From assembly GCA_003344405.1 (NCBI GenBank), contig NOWV01000109.1:1-64000 (forward strand): DNA of 64,000 bases, given 5' to 3'. Under the pieces are notes generated by a model. That model did not search any database and was not told the origin of the DNA. It saw only the letters and a list, made by a program, of their open reading frames with translations. The stretch comes from Trichoplax sp. H2. Taxonomy: Eukaryota; Placozoa; Uniplacotomia; Trichoplacea. Positions within the stretch are counted from its first letter, which is position 1. Every line of letters starts with the position of its first letter. Shown here piece after piece: positions 1-13,399 of this stretch. The position numbers and the translations under genes were made by a program.

Positions 1-83
1 GGTTCACTTATGTCAATGAGACTAATGGAGTTACTATTCCTCTTGACGAAAAGAGATCGTCAGCATTTACAGTCATAAAGTAG
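1..83 (+). CDS. Possible C-terminal fragment of an unknown gene cut by the left edge
   Basis: A frame is open from base 3 to a TAG at 81-83, giving 26 residues ending in SSAFTVIK. The residues are mixed and polar, as in a terminal exon, but an open stretch this short can arise by chance. No splice acceptor can be checked because the window starts here. I cannot assign a family. Confidence 0.25.
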   Translation, partial: FTYVNETNGVTIPLDEKRSSAFTVIK

Positions 84-1569
84 GTAATATCAGGGAGGAT
101 AAAGGAGGATAAGCCTGTCAGTAGGCCGGTAGTAATGTCGTTCTCTGCAGTAAATTACTACGAAATTGACTATGACGCAAGTAGAACTTGTTCGTGATAT
201 GAATTTTGTGTCAAAATGTCTTCAGATGTTGTCAGCTCGATATCGCATTGATCATTTAAGTTACCGAGAACAGAAATCTACATTAGCTACTGATGTTTGA
301 AGGCCATAGATGAGTGATAACATGCAAAATAAATAATCTGAGGTATCTACTAGGTGAAGGTATCAGGCGCAAATTTTCATGAAAATCTGTACCCATCATC
401 AAATCAATCAATTTAGGGTAATGGTAAAGGTAACTTGGTACCCACGGTATTTGTTTCCGATGAATAGAATGATGATGAATAAACGCTACGAATCGCAGTT
501 TATAGTATGCACAGTATTACAACTTTTATTGTTGAATTGCAGCTTATATCATAGAGTTCAAGATAGAGAAGAAAGACTTTTATCTTTAGGCTTATGTCGT
601 GAAGGCTGACGACGCTAATCAACCTGCACGCACAACATGTACGAACAATAACTCGAACACAATTTATTGTTTTAGAGGCGGACAGAATTGATGGCATTAA
701 TAGTCAAGTTGCCAGTATCGAATGAGTTTACATTTCTTCAATCGTAAATTAGATGTCCTTCAAGTGTGTTGTAGAATGCACAGGATCACGTAGATAACGA
801 TCGTTGAGAGCTTGAGATAGATCGCTCGCCATTGGAGTATAGCACTACGTGTAATCGTGTTGAAAAAATTGAGTTGTTTATGTAAACTGGGCCGGAGTTA
901 ACATGACACCGTTTAGTGTACTGTACAGTAGTGTATGTACACACCGTTGGAACATGTCGTATTATTAACCGTTTTGAAATGTAAACAAATTTCTTGGACA
1001 TCAGAATAAGAATGGAATAGTTTGCTGAATACATTATTTCTAATGACTAGAATGTTGTAATTTTCTAGTTTAACCAGTAAAATAGTGACGGATAAAAATG
1101 GGAGGATCCCTCACGTTCTATCGTTTTTGTTGATTTCAACAGTGCCGTTAGGGATTGTTTTGGAAATGCTTTTCATTTAATATTGATTAGTGGAAATAGT
1201 TTAGTAAAGTATTTAAATTGTAATTGTGTTGCGGCTTTGTTGCCTAAACAATACTAGTCTTAATTATTGACATGATGTTCGCTAAGGCTAAGTTGAACAA
1301 GCAACTCCATCATTCGACATGTTGATGATGTCTTTGAGAACTTGAACATTGTACTACAGTCCCACTGTATCTTGAACACGATAATATAAAATAGACGCTT
1401 GTCGAAGCACAGTATTAGTACAGTGCTTACTATCATTGGTGCATAATTGATATATAAGCAATTGCTTCAGCGTTTCAATGCTCGCATATTTATTGATTTT
1501 GTGACTTTACAAGTTTGGTTAATGATCGTAAATACGAATTGGAACTTCTTCCTGTACAAGTCCCAAGTC
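84..1569. other. Intergenic, no gene seen
   Basis: AT-rich unique sequence. Short open frames on both strands show no recognisable protein character and no convincing splice structure. A few ACTGTAC/GTACAGT words appear from about 915 onward and become dense after 1570. Confidence 0.5.
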
Positions 1570-2270
1570 CGAAGGGCAGTTTACTGCGTGCTGTGCGTAC
1601 TGTACACAGTGCACAGTCTAGTACTGTACTGTACAGTACAGGTTCTCTACTTGTACACTGGTATTAGTACAGTCAGTACTACGCAGTACTGCTCAAAAAT
1701 ATCAAACTGTAGTCTTTTGTACTAGTTTCGTGTGCGCAGGCGTATTCTATTTTGGTATGAAGTAGTATTTTAGAAAGCTTTTGTTTCGTGTAGCCAATTG
1801 GATATTAGAACATGGATTGTTTCCTTCCTCAATACTGAATGGTCAAAAAAAAGAATTTGCGGCCCGGGGACCCCTCTTACTGTACAGTGTATAGCGTACA
1901 GTACTGTGTACTGTACGTTAACAGGTACTGTACAACTGTACTGTACACTGTACAGTACAGTACAGTACAGTACAGTACCACGGAAGTACAGTACAGTGTA
2001 TACGAACAGGATACAGTACTGTACTGTACAGTATAATAATAGTATCCAGTACAGTATAATAACTGTACAAGTTTAAGTATACTGTACTGTACGGTATAAC
2101 AATATTGTACAGTGTACAGTACGATGGACTGTACGCTTACAGTCTATGTATCGTAGAGGGTCTCTAGTGTAGTATACTGTTGTATACAGTACAGCATAAT
2201 GTACTACACGGTACAGTAATCGCAGACCTTGTACAGTACTGTATAGAATAGAGCGCCAGAAATGAATCGT
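1570..2270. repeat. ACAGT/ACTGT pentamer repeat, self-complementary
   Basis: The stretch is packed with GTACAGTAC, TACTGTAC and CTGTACAG words. The cleanest run is near 1945-1978, where ACAGT repeats about six times in tandem. Because ACTGT is the complement of ACAGT and both orientations are interspersed, almost any part can fold back on another part. Open frames across it encode only Tyr, Cys, Val, Ser and Thr, an artefact of the repeat, so they are not genes. Isolated copies of the same word occur elsewhere, near 3215, 9650, 39075, 45400 and 54800. Confidence 0.85.
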
Positions 2271-2280
2271 TTTTCGCGGC

Positions 2281-2320
2281 ATTAATTAAGGGGTTAAAGC
2301 ATTAATTAAGGGGTTAAAGT
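2281..2320. repeat. 20-bp tandem duplication
   Basis: The 20-mer ATTAATTAAGGGGTTAAAGC at 2281-2300 is followed directly by a second copy at 2301-2320 that differs only in its last base. Confidence 0.85.
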
Positions 2321-3950
2321 GCCTTTTCACATCAGTTCGCCAAGCCTTGAAGCATCATGGAGACCAGCAAAAAATGCAAAACGATTAAGGTACAGTAGAA
2401 GCAAAATGATGTATGCAGTACAAATAAATACTGAACCCGCTGTTGTCTCTTGCTTTACTGTTTTCGATGATAACAAATGGCTTATATTGGATGATTATCT
2501 TTTATCTACTGGACTGGAGATAGCGTAGTCATCGAAATGGACTACATAGTGCAATGATAGGGCTTGATACCAACATTGATTGCAGGAAAAATGGATAATT
2601 TACCCTCGTGTAGTTTCCTTGCTCCATTTTTGCCTACGATCAATCTATCCTTTTTGGGGACTGTTGCATACGCTAGTGTATGAAGGTTGATAATGCATTT
2701 TATTTCTAAAATCATCTTACTTCAACTGCTATCGGAAGGATGATTCAAGACATATCCAGTAGCTAAATTGGACATCTACATCTGCATAAAATTGATCTAA
2801 TTTGTACAGTAAACTGGTGATAGTAGGATACCATAAACCATTGCTGCTTACGTAATGATGGACAGGTGGTAGCATTAGAATACTTTGCAATATCTTAGCT
2901 AGTGTTGTATAGGGCGTGCCTGAGCACCATTGATCAAGTAGATTTTTTCCTGTTGCTGTGACAAACTACAAATTGTTCAGTATAAATGGCCCTACCAATG
3001 CAGTGCTGCAATTACGATCGTAGTATGAAATACTTGCCCAAATTAAGCAGTATCACAGCTATGGCAAAATTGCTAATACAGTATCTGCCCTCAACACCAA
3101 GCGACTCCTACCACTCATAAACCAATGAAATATAGCAATTAGACCTGACTAGCAATACAGTCTATTTTCATCTATTCATTAAATAATTATTACCAAATGC
3201 TATACTGTAGTACGATACGGTACAGTACAGTAGTACAAGCACAGGCTATCAATAATATATTTCATTTAGGGAAAATGAACGATATGCCGCTATATTTGAA
3301 TTAGAAGCAGTAGTTTTCTCGTATTGGTCGAAAAAATGACATCTTTCATAATATGAAAGATGTAGGCCAATGATTATGCGAATATCCTTATCCAACCGAT
3401 CGAATTATATAATTATTTACAAGGAATGAGCTCGGTCGTAGCTTCGTAAACAGTATAAAATCAAATTCAGTCAGGTTTGCAATTTTCAAAAGTCCACAAA
3501 TATTGACGTACGTATATGCCAAACCAACCATCAATGAGGTACCATACCTGACAGTTCGTTGAATTTTGCTCAGTTTGCAGCAGGTATGAATCAGTATGAA
3601 AGCGACAGCATATAAAATGGCTGTATAACGTGCTTAATCATTATTATCTAGTTCAAGTTAGATTAATGATAAACCATCATTCCGTTTTATTCATCAAAAC
3701 ATTTTTTTGAATACGCTAGATGAGTCGAGCATTTCTTTGTTTACTGGGTTTATTATCTTGATTTGTAATATGAATGAAAAGTGTTAATTGCATTGGTATT
3801 GTATCATCGTAGAAAAGCGTTCATTCATATCGACATTTAACAGTAACCTATTATTTCGTACTCCTTCCGCTCCTCATCAACACATAGTCAGTTTTCATGA
3901 ACAATAATAGCACGCTTTGTTGCTCACTGACAGTTTTCTTGATGTTACAG
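2321..3950. other. Upstream region of HPRT; first exon and promoter expected here but not located
   Basis: No convincing gene is visible. The missing first coding exon of the downstream HPRT gene should be a short piece of about nine codons ending in phase 0 before a GT. I tested several ATG codons between 3530 and 3780 and none gives the required phase. A block near 3268-3300 resembles sequence at 50.8 kb. Confidence 0.4.
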
Positions 3951-5364
3951 ATCACAGACGATCAACAAGAATATCCATTGGACTTGTTTTGCATACCGCC
4001 TCACTATAATACCGCTTTGGAATCAGTTTTGATACCCAATGGCATGATCCTTGATAGGTACTAGTAGTTGTTGAGTATCGTTGGTCATGCTGGAAAACTT
4101 GTAAAGATCGAATGGAATTGTTTCCTATTTGTCTCTTTAGAGTTGCTCGCATGGCAAAGGATATCATTAACGATTTAGACGACAGATCTATGCATGTACT
4201 CTGTATGCTTAAAGGTGGATTCAAATTTTTTGGTGATTTAGTCGAGTGCATGGCTGGCAACAACAGAAATACAGGTTGAACTAAAATCTACGTGTTATTA
4301 TAACCGTCTGATAGTGAATATGTCTCACTGTAAATACATTAATAATTGATTGACAGCTAAATCAGTTCGGATTGGGGTTGATTTTATCCGCTTAAAGAGT
4401 TACGTGGATGATAAGTCTACCGGACAAGTGCAAGTTATTGGTATAGACGACTTGTCTTCACTTACTGGCAAGGTAATATGATCTTGCTAGATTGAAAAGT
4501 TAATTGTACAGGAAGTGTATTGAGCATACGATCTCTTTGTTTTCGATCTTTTAGAATGTGCTCGTGGTTGAGGTTTGTTCTAAAGCTACTGACTTATAAT
4601 AATCAATGTTACAGTAGGCGATTATTAACTAAAGTATTTATTGCGATCGGATATATTAAACGATATTCCGTGGTAGGATATTGTTGATACTGGTAGGACT
4701 ATGAAGAAACTGCTAGGATTACTCTCAGATGTTAAGCCTAAATCGATTAAAGTCGCCAGGTAAGATATTTGCAATTTTATTTCTCTTCCTATTCTGCCGT
4801 ATAAAGATTGCTTATGGCTTTACTCTTTGGATTACGTTTAAATTAGCTTGCTTGTGAAGCGTCGAGAAGGATGCCTATACGTGCCAGATTGTAAGCTGCG
4901 ACATATATTATTATCGCTCTTACAAGAAAATATCCTATTATAAATATTGTACATTTTAGGATCGGATTATAGCTGATGTAGAGTTTATATTTCTTTTAAT
5001 ACGCTTTGATAATGATGTCTTTGTAATAGATGCTGGATTTGAAGTACCTGACAAATTTGTGGTTGGCTATGCTCTGGTTTGTGAAGATTGATTTGACACT
5101 ATCTTAGTTAGAGTAGTATAGTTTTAGCAACGCTGACATTAAATTAATTCACTTTCATTTTTAGGATTACAACGAATACTTCCGTGATTTAGATGTAAGT
5201 CTAGTGATTGTAACTATTTTTCTATAAATTCGTTAAAATTAGTTTTTTCAATTACCATTTGAGTGATAAGTTTTGATCTAATGTTATTCGTTTTATTTTA
5301 TTATTATAAGCATCTCTGTGTAATGAGTGAGTCTGGGATAAAGGAGTATGCTGTTCAGCAGTGA
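3951..5364 (+). CDS. HPRT1: Hypoxanthine-guanine phosphoribosyltransferase (exon 1 not identified)
   Basis: Purine salvage enzyme that transfers phosphoribose from PRPP to hypoxanthine or guanine in the cytosol. Exons: 3951-4057, 4141-4274, 4357-4472, 4555-4572, 4677-4759, 4847-4890, 5030-5076, 5165-5194 and 5311-5364, all with GT..AG borders and consistent phase, giving 210 residues; the human enzyme has 218. Visible landmarks are LDLFCIP near the start, the LKGGFKFF loop, [19 protein letters not shown], the PRPP-binding loop [12 protein letters not shown], the base-recognition stretch [20 protein letters not shown] and the end [13 protein letters not shown]. Compared with the human gene as I recall it, the 107-nt second exon, the 18-nt NVLVVE micro-exon and the 83-nt DIVDTG exon keep their exact lengths. 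Intron positions after residues RNT and YAL are different. The missing first exon should supply about nine residues. Confidence 0.97.
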
Positions 5365-7002
5365 CCTGCATCTGAGCCGTACTTGGATCTAGTTCATTTA
5401 GCCATTCTAGATAGTCTTTAAAAAGACATTGCTTTAACCATCTCCAAAATTACCTTTGTAATTTCGGTTGAAACTTATGTGCTCGAGATGTTAGTGATTA
5501 AAATACTTTTAACATGGTTTGCGATAATTGCTGCTCAAATCGACTGTTTTACTGATGCTAACAAGTACAGCATGTTAACTGATACTGTAGGAGTACTATG
5601 TTTATTAAAGTGACATCGTGACCTTTATGATCAATTTTAATGGTGTGATTGTTCTTTTAAGAAAATATTATTTATAACGATGCGTTCCTTTGTACTAGCG
5701 TTAACAAGTTCAATGCACCCAATAAATAGAGAAAGTTGAAGTTTCGTTGATGCTCCTATTTTGTAGTATTTATGTGCAAACAGTTGGCAATTTCTAATAG
5801 ACGAAAATTCGCGTGCTGACTTTAATTTCCCCATAAGTAGTTTATAAATTCAATTGCTTGTATGAAAACATTTTTATAATATTGTATTAGTTAGTATGTC
5901 TTACAAAAATATTTGTTATGCTGTACTAAACATCATCTTATCAGTACTTCATGGTTGTTAGTACAAAAGTCACCGTTATGGTATTTCCTCTATAGTATTA
6001 CATTAATGTCCAGTCAAATGTTTGAAAGCGCATGGTTGAATTAGTAAGCATAAACGTTAATAAGTTTTACTGTAGCGTAAATCTCTTAATCAAATTGCCC
6101 ATTTTTATTATATAAAATACACACAGCGTTTTAGTATATTTATAAGTACGCTAATCAGTTGACTTCGATTCTGGAGGATCGAAATACTAAACAATTTCAA
6201 ATTCGTATTTGATAATGCAAAAAGAAAATCACAACAAAATGATAAACAGACATCATATATCTATTGTACTTTTAAATGGCCACTATCAAAAAGTTTATTG
6301 TTTTCAATTTTGTATTAAATAGAGTATAAATTAAAGATGGTATTAACCAACCGAGATGATGCATTCTCACGAAGGATAATTTTGTATTAACCGTAGTTAG
6401 TTAAAAAGGACATCACGATAGCGGGACGTTATGATGTGAGCATGCCATGGATAAATGTCCTATACCAACAACATTATATTATTTTAAAGTATCTGTTATC
6501 ACTATTTATGAAGCCCTTAATTCAATTTAATGAGTTCAGAACAGATTTAGAAGTAATTCATTGACACTCAGAAAAACTTCAAATAATTTTGATGATATAA
6601 TTAATGATGCAATACAGCAACAGTAACCATTGGCAATCCACTATATTAGGCGATATCTCAAAATTGTTGTTTTTCTTTTATATAAATGAGTAGAACTCCA
6701 TTTATCATTGCTGGATATTTTCGCAGATATTAAACAATGTAAATTTAGCCATAATTTTAGTACACTACGCGTTGACAATGATATATGTCTAGACCAGAAA
6801 AAAAGAACGAAGCAACGGCCAACAAGAGAGAATAATGAATTTTGTAGATTCAGGGCCGAAATAAAATTCCAATTTCTAGTTTTAAAGTCATAGATCCAAA
6901 CAAGTTCTTATTTTTATACGTATATGTCATAATAATGTTTGTTACTCCATATGTCTAATTATAATCAACAAGGAATAGAATATCATTCCGGTATACATGA
7001 TC
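5365..7002. other. Intergenic, no gene seen
   Basis: Strongly AT-rich sequence without a coding pattern on either strand. It separates the end of HPRT from the 3' end of the oppositely oriented gene at 7003, so the two genes are convergent. Confidence 0.5.
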
Positions 7003-7729
7003 TTAAAGTCTTTTATCTCTGTTGGCCTTTGGTAGCGGTCTATATTGAGATTTGGCTTCAATTGATTCATATCTATTAGGCTCTATTGAATGCCTAGGAG
7101 AATGAGGCCGAAATTCCATTTGCTCCATTTGCTGTTGTTCATATTGAGACATACGAGATTGAGGATATTGCAAGTGTGGTGGAGATTGATGTGAAGGATA
7201 TTGCCTTAATTGTACTTCAACCTGGCGAGGATCGTGATAAGGTGGTTGTGGATAGTTTGGCCTGGGAAGATATTGTGGTGGTGATCTGGTTGCTGGATGA
7301 TCTCTTTCATCTCTTAAACCTGGTCGTAAATGACGCTTTTCTTGTAAACGTTTTAAGCGGGTAGCTTGTGATTCAGGAATACGACATCTTACAAAACAGC
7401 TAATGACAATGACTAGAATTAAAAGAAATGATCAAAAGTAAGTAGTGAAATTTTGATTAAGTCTAATAATTATCCACTATTTTTATAGGGTGAAATTTTT
7501 GTAGAGAAAACATGCCACTTATGCGAAGAATTGGCTCTAATGTAATAACGGATATTGATTGATCATTAATGAATCGTTTGTCTTCGAATATACCTAGAAT
7601 GATAAGTCCTCCCAATGACATTGCCATAATTTGCCATACTCTTAAGACTCCAACTTTACGATCAAGGAAGCCATCTGTAGTTGTTTGAGTAGTTGTAATA
7701 GCTCTCTTCGGTCGAATATTGCATTCTCC
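7003..7729 (-). CDS. 3' exons of a single-pass membrane protein, leishmanolysin-like type; 5' part missing
   Basis: Two exons are read on the minus strand: 7729-7594 (136 nt, phase 0 to 1) and 7412-7003 (ending DKRL and TAA). The first encodes a Cys, a Thr-rich stalk (AITTTQTTT) and the start of a helix after LRVWQIMAMSLGGLII. The second completes the helix (VIVISCFVRC) and adds a tail of about 130 residues rich in Pro, Gln, Arg and Tyr, including YESI and several PPxY-like stretches. The stalk plus L-x-VWQ start of the helix, and a phase-1 intron inside the helix, match the transmembrane exons of the three leishmanolysin-like genes in this window. No protease, Cys-repeat or SEA-like exon is visible in the next 5 kb, so this is either a remnant, a gene with a tiny ectodomain, or a gene whose small exons I missed. 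Confidence 0.75.
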
Positions 7730-10700
7730 CTAGAGTAGCAATAATGAATAGGATATCAGTAATACAATATTACAGAAGTTCAGAACAACGACGATTGCTT
7801 AACGTGATAGAAAAACATACTGATTATCCTAGGAGACATAACATCATTAACTACTGCATTTTAAAATATAAAATAACATTACCTTAATTAAACTAGTTTA
7901 TTCTGTAACTAATGTAGTTAAAAATAGTTGAAAATAATGGCTACAGACAATTTAATCTAGCTTAGCTTAATCAAGATTATGATCGCCAACTGTATTTGAA
8001 GCGTTATTAAAATTATTAAATATTGTAAAATATATTTATGACCTAGGATGTTGCGACTGATGAGGTAGAATTTATTATACTGAAAAACGGATCGTTATTT
8101 CATTAAATGTAGTACATGAATTAATTGTGTGCTATTCTTTTAAAAAAATAGTATATTAAATAAGTTGTAAATGGTATGCATGATATATATAATCTTTAAT
8201 TTAATAAGTTGTTAAAGTGGGGTCCGACATAGTTTAGAAGTTGATTGCTATTCTACTTATTTGAATTCATAAGTTTCCGTTCACTTATGAATACTGTCTG
8301 ATAATATAATCTAAGATGCGTTAGTCTAAAGCTAACTATTATTATCGGTTTTATTTTAAGAAGGATTCCAGAACTACCATAATTTCTAATCTACTGCATA
8401 GTATGGCTATTAAGTTTTTATAACTGTAAAAGACGAGATTCAAGAGTCTGATTCATTTTGGATGAGAATAGGCTATTATTTTATCAATTTCTGCACAAGG
8501 GTGTAAGGTTACATTTAATTTAAGATCAGGTTGCCTTAGGCTAGATTGTGATTATATCAACTTAAAAGTTTAACAATTGAGGTTGTATTTGAATAGCAAC
8601 GAATTTTACGTTTGTATAGCTTTAATCAAATTATCTAAACAGTGGTAAGAAACTTTGAAACAACAATTAATACTATAATTTATGTAGTATAGTTATCACG
8701 ATTGGTAAGTTAACGGGTACTAAGAAGGCGATCTATTGCAATAAGATAGGCAGGGTGAAATGATGTCGATTTTTATGCATTAATTTATCGTCTTTTTCTC
8801 TCAAATTTCAAGAGGTTAGTTTATAAAAAAATATCTTTAGACTTGGATTACTTGTATAAGAAACGATAAGATTTCTTAATCATTAAAAAGCGTTTCGGAA
8901 TCTTGGTTAAATTTTTTGATTGCACAGCGCAAGAACTAAGTAAATGTAGCAATTATTATCCTGAAATGTAACGGCATTACGTGTCCCACTAAGCTATAAC
9001 AGAAAACTTTAGAATTTAAAACTGTAAAAGATTTCGTAGACAATCTCTATTAATTTTAGAATTCTTAATTAACTTATGATCTTGTCTGATTATGATACCA
9101 GAGACTATCAACTAAGTACTGAAATGTCTAGGAAACTATTTGTTAATACCGCATATACCCCATAGATTTATTTTGATGTACAGTATAGCCATTCGACAAG
9201 TGCTTTTAATCTAATGGTCTTTGTCCCAAATAAGAATAAATCCTCTTGGTTATTTTAGATTTTCTTACGCTATGTCTATCCATCCTTAAGCATTCAGTAG
9301 AAGCTGATAAGTATCTACTGTTCGTATCAGAGATTTATGTGGTTTTATTGCTACTTCATCATTTTAATGTAACTACGTTGGGCCTTTCTAATTTATGGAG
9401 ACATTGAAGACGATATGAACTAAAAAATGTATTTGCAGTTAACAAGCATGAAGGCTTATCTACTCTTTTCGAGAAAAAATAGATATATAGTAAGAAATCA
9501 TAGACTGATTTGTGAATTAGACTAACAAAATTTATGCAACTGTAATAATTCAGTTAATCAGTAAATATTCCTGCGTTAATCCACCGTGCAATAAAGAGTA
9601 AGGAAGTAAAAAGAAGAGGAGACTCAATTTTAACCCTTTAATCGATAAATGTACAGTACAGTAGAATAATCATTAGACGGGACAAGGCTAAAAACAAATG
9701 GAATATAAAATAATTTCATCAAAATTTCAAACATAAAGTTCGTTTAGAATGCTTAAAAGTGTGACTGAAAAGGCTATGATGATCGTTATTATTCAAAATG
9801 GCGAACATCGGATTGTCTAAAACGGATGTAAACTTTATCAATCATTTTTTAATCCTTATCTTATTCTTGTATCACTTACTTGTTGGGGATAAATTAGTAA
9901 TAACACGGCAACTAGGTAGAATAGATAACGGATTAAAATAAGTTGTTGCTTTGAATTCATTTCTTATCTAAAAGCGAAATGGAATGATTTAACTTCGATC
10001 CAGTGGAATAGCTGAAATAATTTTTCTACTTGACTGTAGTTTACTTTCTATCCGAAACAATATAATCTAATGAGGAAGCCTTCTATGAAGGAAGTAGAGC
10101 TGAAAGCCTTCAAATTAATATAGAAAAGAATCTATAATCAGTATTAAACAATAAATGATCATCTTTATTGACGGTAAGTGGCAATTACGACTAGTGGCAG
10201 AATTGATTGGCAGTACTGGGATGGGTGAGAAGATCAATGGCCCTTTGCATTGATAATAGACTTGATGATTATTTATGTCGGCATGGGGTTTGTTCTTGCA
10301 CAATCAGTAATTCATAAGAATAACTCGATGTCAATCAAATCAATAGATGCAATTTTCAATAGGATCCTTTGCTGTATAAGATACTATATTGAAACGCAGT
10401 CATTTTTTCAAATTAAATGGAAATAATGACGTCAAGAAATTTTTTCACGTCCGTAGCTATTGACGGCTATTACAACATTTACAAGGGTATGCTAATGATA
10501 TGAGCCAACCAATAAGGAGAATTTGCATTCATTTGTTGGAATAATGATTGCTTCAAAATTGATGGTAGAATTTAGTATTAGCTCTTGCTAGATTGAAATG
10601 GTTAAGAAAACGATAATGGATACTTTAAATGGATATGGTCATGATACTATCAACATTGTGATTCATTAGTCGAGAGAAATATCAATCGAGCGGTTTATAG

Positions 10701-12951
10701 AAGATTAGAATGAAAAAAATTTATTCACAAGGCATACTCGTACATATCTGCAAAAGGCTTGATCAATGCATAAATTTATTAGTAGGACTTGTGATTAAGA
10801 GAATCTTCTCGTAATACTCGAAATCTTCCTAGGAGGCCATCAATAAATAGGTGAATTTTAAAGATGTCAACTTAGTATAGCGTTCAAGAAATTTAGTCTA
10901 GGCCTAGCTAAAAGGTCTATCAACGTGTTCCTATTTATTTCAACTTATAGTTATACTAAGCTTTATTAGCTCAAGAAGAAAGAAATTTTGCATTAGGTAT
11001 TATTTTATTGATATAATACGGTAACTGAGAGAGCTTAAAAAAGCTCAATTTTGTAATATAGCTTCTCAAACAATCCAAAATAAGTAATGTATTCCTTTCT
11101 ATTTCTATCCGTAGTCCATCAGTGTTTCGCCGATTAAGCATTGTAAGGGAGAAAATTGGTTGAATAACTGTCTGTACCTGCCTGTATTGCAGTTCACAAA
11201 TGCAATCTAAATTAAGCAATAGGTCCGATTATCTGTTCCTTTCTATTTCTAATTACAACCTCTTTTAGCTATTAAAACCATGCGAAAAAAGGGAATCTTA
11301 AATTATTAACTTATTCTAAGTAAGCTTCTTAATAGTGTATTCGATAAGCAGGAAAATTTCAGGTACATTCATAATGTAGAGTAATAAAGCTAAAGTAATC
11401 ATTTACTTTTCATTTCTACGCGTAAAATGTAGGTTGATGTTTACTAAAAAGACCATACGTTTTATTAACATTGATAAAATATTTTACGCCAACTTAAAAG
11501 CTTGAGGGTATAAAAATAATCTAATTTAAACAAATTTTGATTATCAATGTCACAGTAAATCTATTTTGTTTCTAACGTCCGTTAAAAGCAAATAATTGAT
11601 TTCTGTGTAGCTCCTACTAACTTTGTGTATCATCGAAAAGACAATTACAGCTGACGAAGTAGTTCGGAATCTACCTTAAATGGCAGCTTAGTACTTATTT
11701 CATGCCTTATAGTTGTACCGAACAAATCAAGCTGAATATAAATAGTAGCTAAAGGAGGTGAAGGAACATGCAATAAGACCGATAGTGAACATATTTTAAT
11801 GATAATCAGATCATTATTAGTTAATATTTACCATTTTAAATTAAACCTAAACATTAGCCAGGAACTGGCAGCAAGTAAAAGTGAAATAAGCTTAGTATTA
11901 TTGTATTAAAGTATCGAAAGATCAAGTCCTTAATTCATAGTTAAGGCTCACACATCATGATTCAGATTAAACAAAAAATAGTTACGGCGTATAAAAATGA
12001 AAGGTGAAATCAAAACAATATGTTAATCATCATCTTATATCAACAATAGTGAGTAGTGAAAATGGATATGAAGAAGAAATCAGGTAACTCAACTTAAAGC
12101 AAGTAGGAAAAAATACCACGAATTTAAGTTGATTTTTATTTATGAAATAATGGATAAAATACTGCCTAAGATTTCATTGAAGGATTCTCTGAAATTACCA
12201 ATTGATTTAGATTAATAATTGTCTAAATATCAAGAATAAATTGTGTATATGCATTCATAAAATATTATGTTACCGGCTTGCCTAATGTTTACAATGATTT
12301 TAATGCGTATTCAGATATACATGTAAAAATTATATGCTTATTCCAATTTTTACGTAAAAAAATCTTGCTTTCAGTCTAAACTTTTACCAGTACCAATATT
12401 CAATATCCATAACCAAGTTATTAAGTAAAATTACGTTAAATAATAGAATTGCAACTATTAATGTCAGTCGAAGGAAAGCAAACTTACTTTAGTTTCTGAA
12501 GTATTCCTTTTCCATTATTAATTAAAAAATTCTCATGTCTATGTATGCATAGGATTAATTTAATAAACATAACTAATGTGGTGGTGACTTAGCATTCTAT
12601 TTAGCTTCTTCATCGCTCTAGCTTAATGAATCATAGGCTCTTGTATCAAGAACCATTCATTAATTTGGTTTTGATCCCATACTTGCTACTTGTGCAACAA
12701 TCAATTTTCTGTTTCATATCTGGACTGGTCTTTTTTACATTTTTCCGTAGGTTTATATATAAAAAATCGTCGAAAGAATGCTACCGATGAAAGACTAATC
12801 GTTAGTTTGTTCAATAAGTTATACATTTAGATAGCTAGGTACTAGCGACCTGTGATAATTACAAGATCGTTTTGCTGATTACAGTAGTCTTTTTGAATTC
12901 TAATAACGATTAATATACGAATCAAATATGTTTGGCATTACTTCCCAACCG
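7730..12951. other. 5.2 kb without a recognised gene
   Basis: AT-rich, dense in stops on both strands. It should contain the missing 5' exons of the gene ending at 7003 if that gene is intact, but I found no Cys-rich, SEA-like or zinc-binding exon here. A short GTACAGTAC word lies near 9650. Confidence 0.45.
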
Positions 12952-13038
12952 TTAAACTGGAGACGGTCGGATGATGTTTGCCTTACGATGTTCGACACTG
13001 TCAATATCAGGTTTGTTTTTGTGATTGTGATTATCTTT
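12952..13038 (-). CDS. Candidate last exon (cytoplasmic tail) of the glutamate receptor
   Basis: Read on the minus strand from 13038, a phase-0 frame gives 28 charged residues, including KPDIDSVEHRKANIIRPSPV, and ends at TAA 12952-12954. Phase 0 is what the upstream exon at 13400-13574 requires. The composition suits a receptor tail, but the acceptor has a weak pyrimidine tract and a second frame through the same bases is also open, so this is tentative. Confidence 0.35.
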   Translation of the reverse strand, partial: KDNHNHKNKPDIDSVEHRKANIIRPSPV

Positions 13039-13399
13039 CTTGGTTTTATATCTGCCTAGATCTAACATTAATTTTAATTTGTAAACACGAATAAGCTTCC
13101 TAGCTCTCCTTTTCATTGCCTCTAAAATCGATTTCGGTTTCTGGTTGATTATTAAAAAATGCGATATTAATAGAAAAATATCTCGATAAGATCATAAAAG
13201 TGTTATAAAAGAAAACTAGGCTATGCAACTCTATATTAAAAGGAAATTAATAGCATGAAATTAGAAGAAATAAAAGTTAGCTACGGAAAATTTACATGAA
13301 TTGACTTATTTTAGTTAAGAAGGATTAGAAGTAGAGCAATTTTATATATTATAACATATCGATATATTATAATGAAAGAGTGCTACTATCTATTTTTAC

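Noticed and set aside
2319-2528. 69-codon plus-strand frame after the 20-bp tandem repeat
   Set aside because: No family resemblance, splice context or neighbour support.
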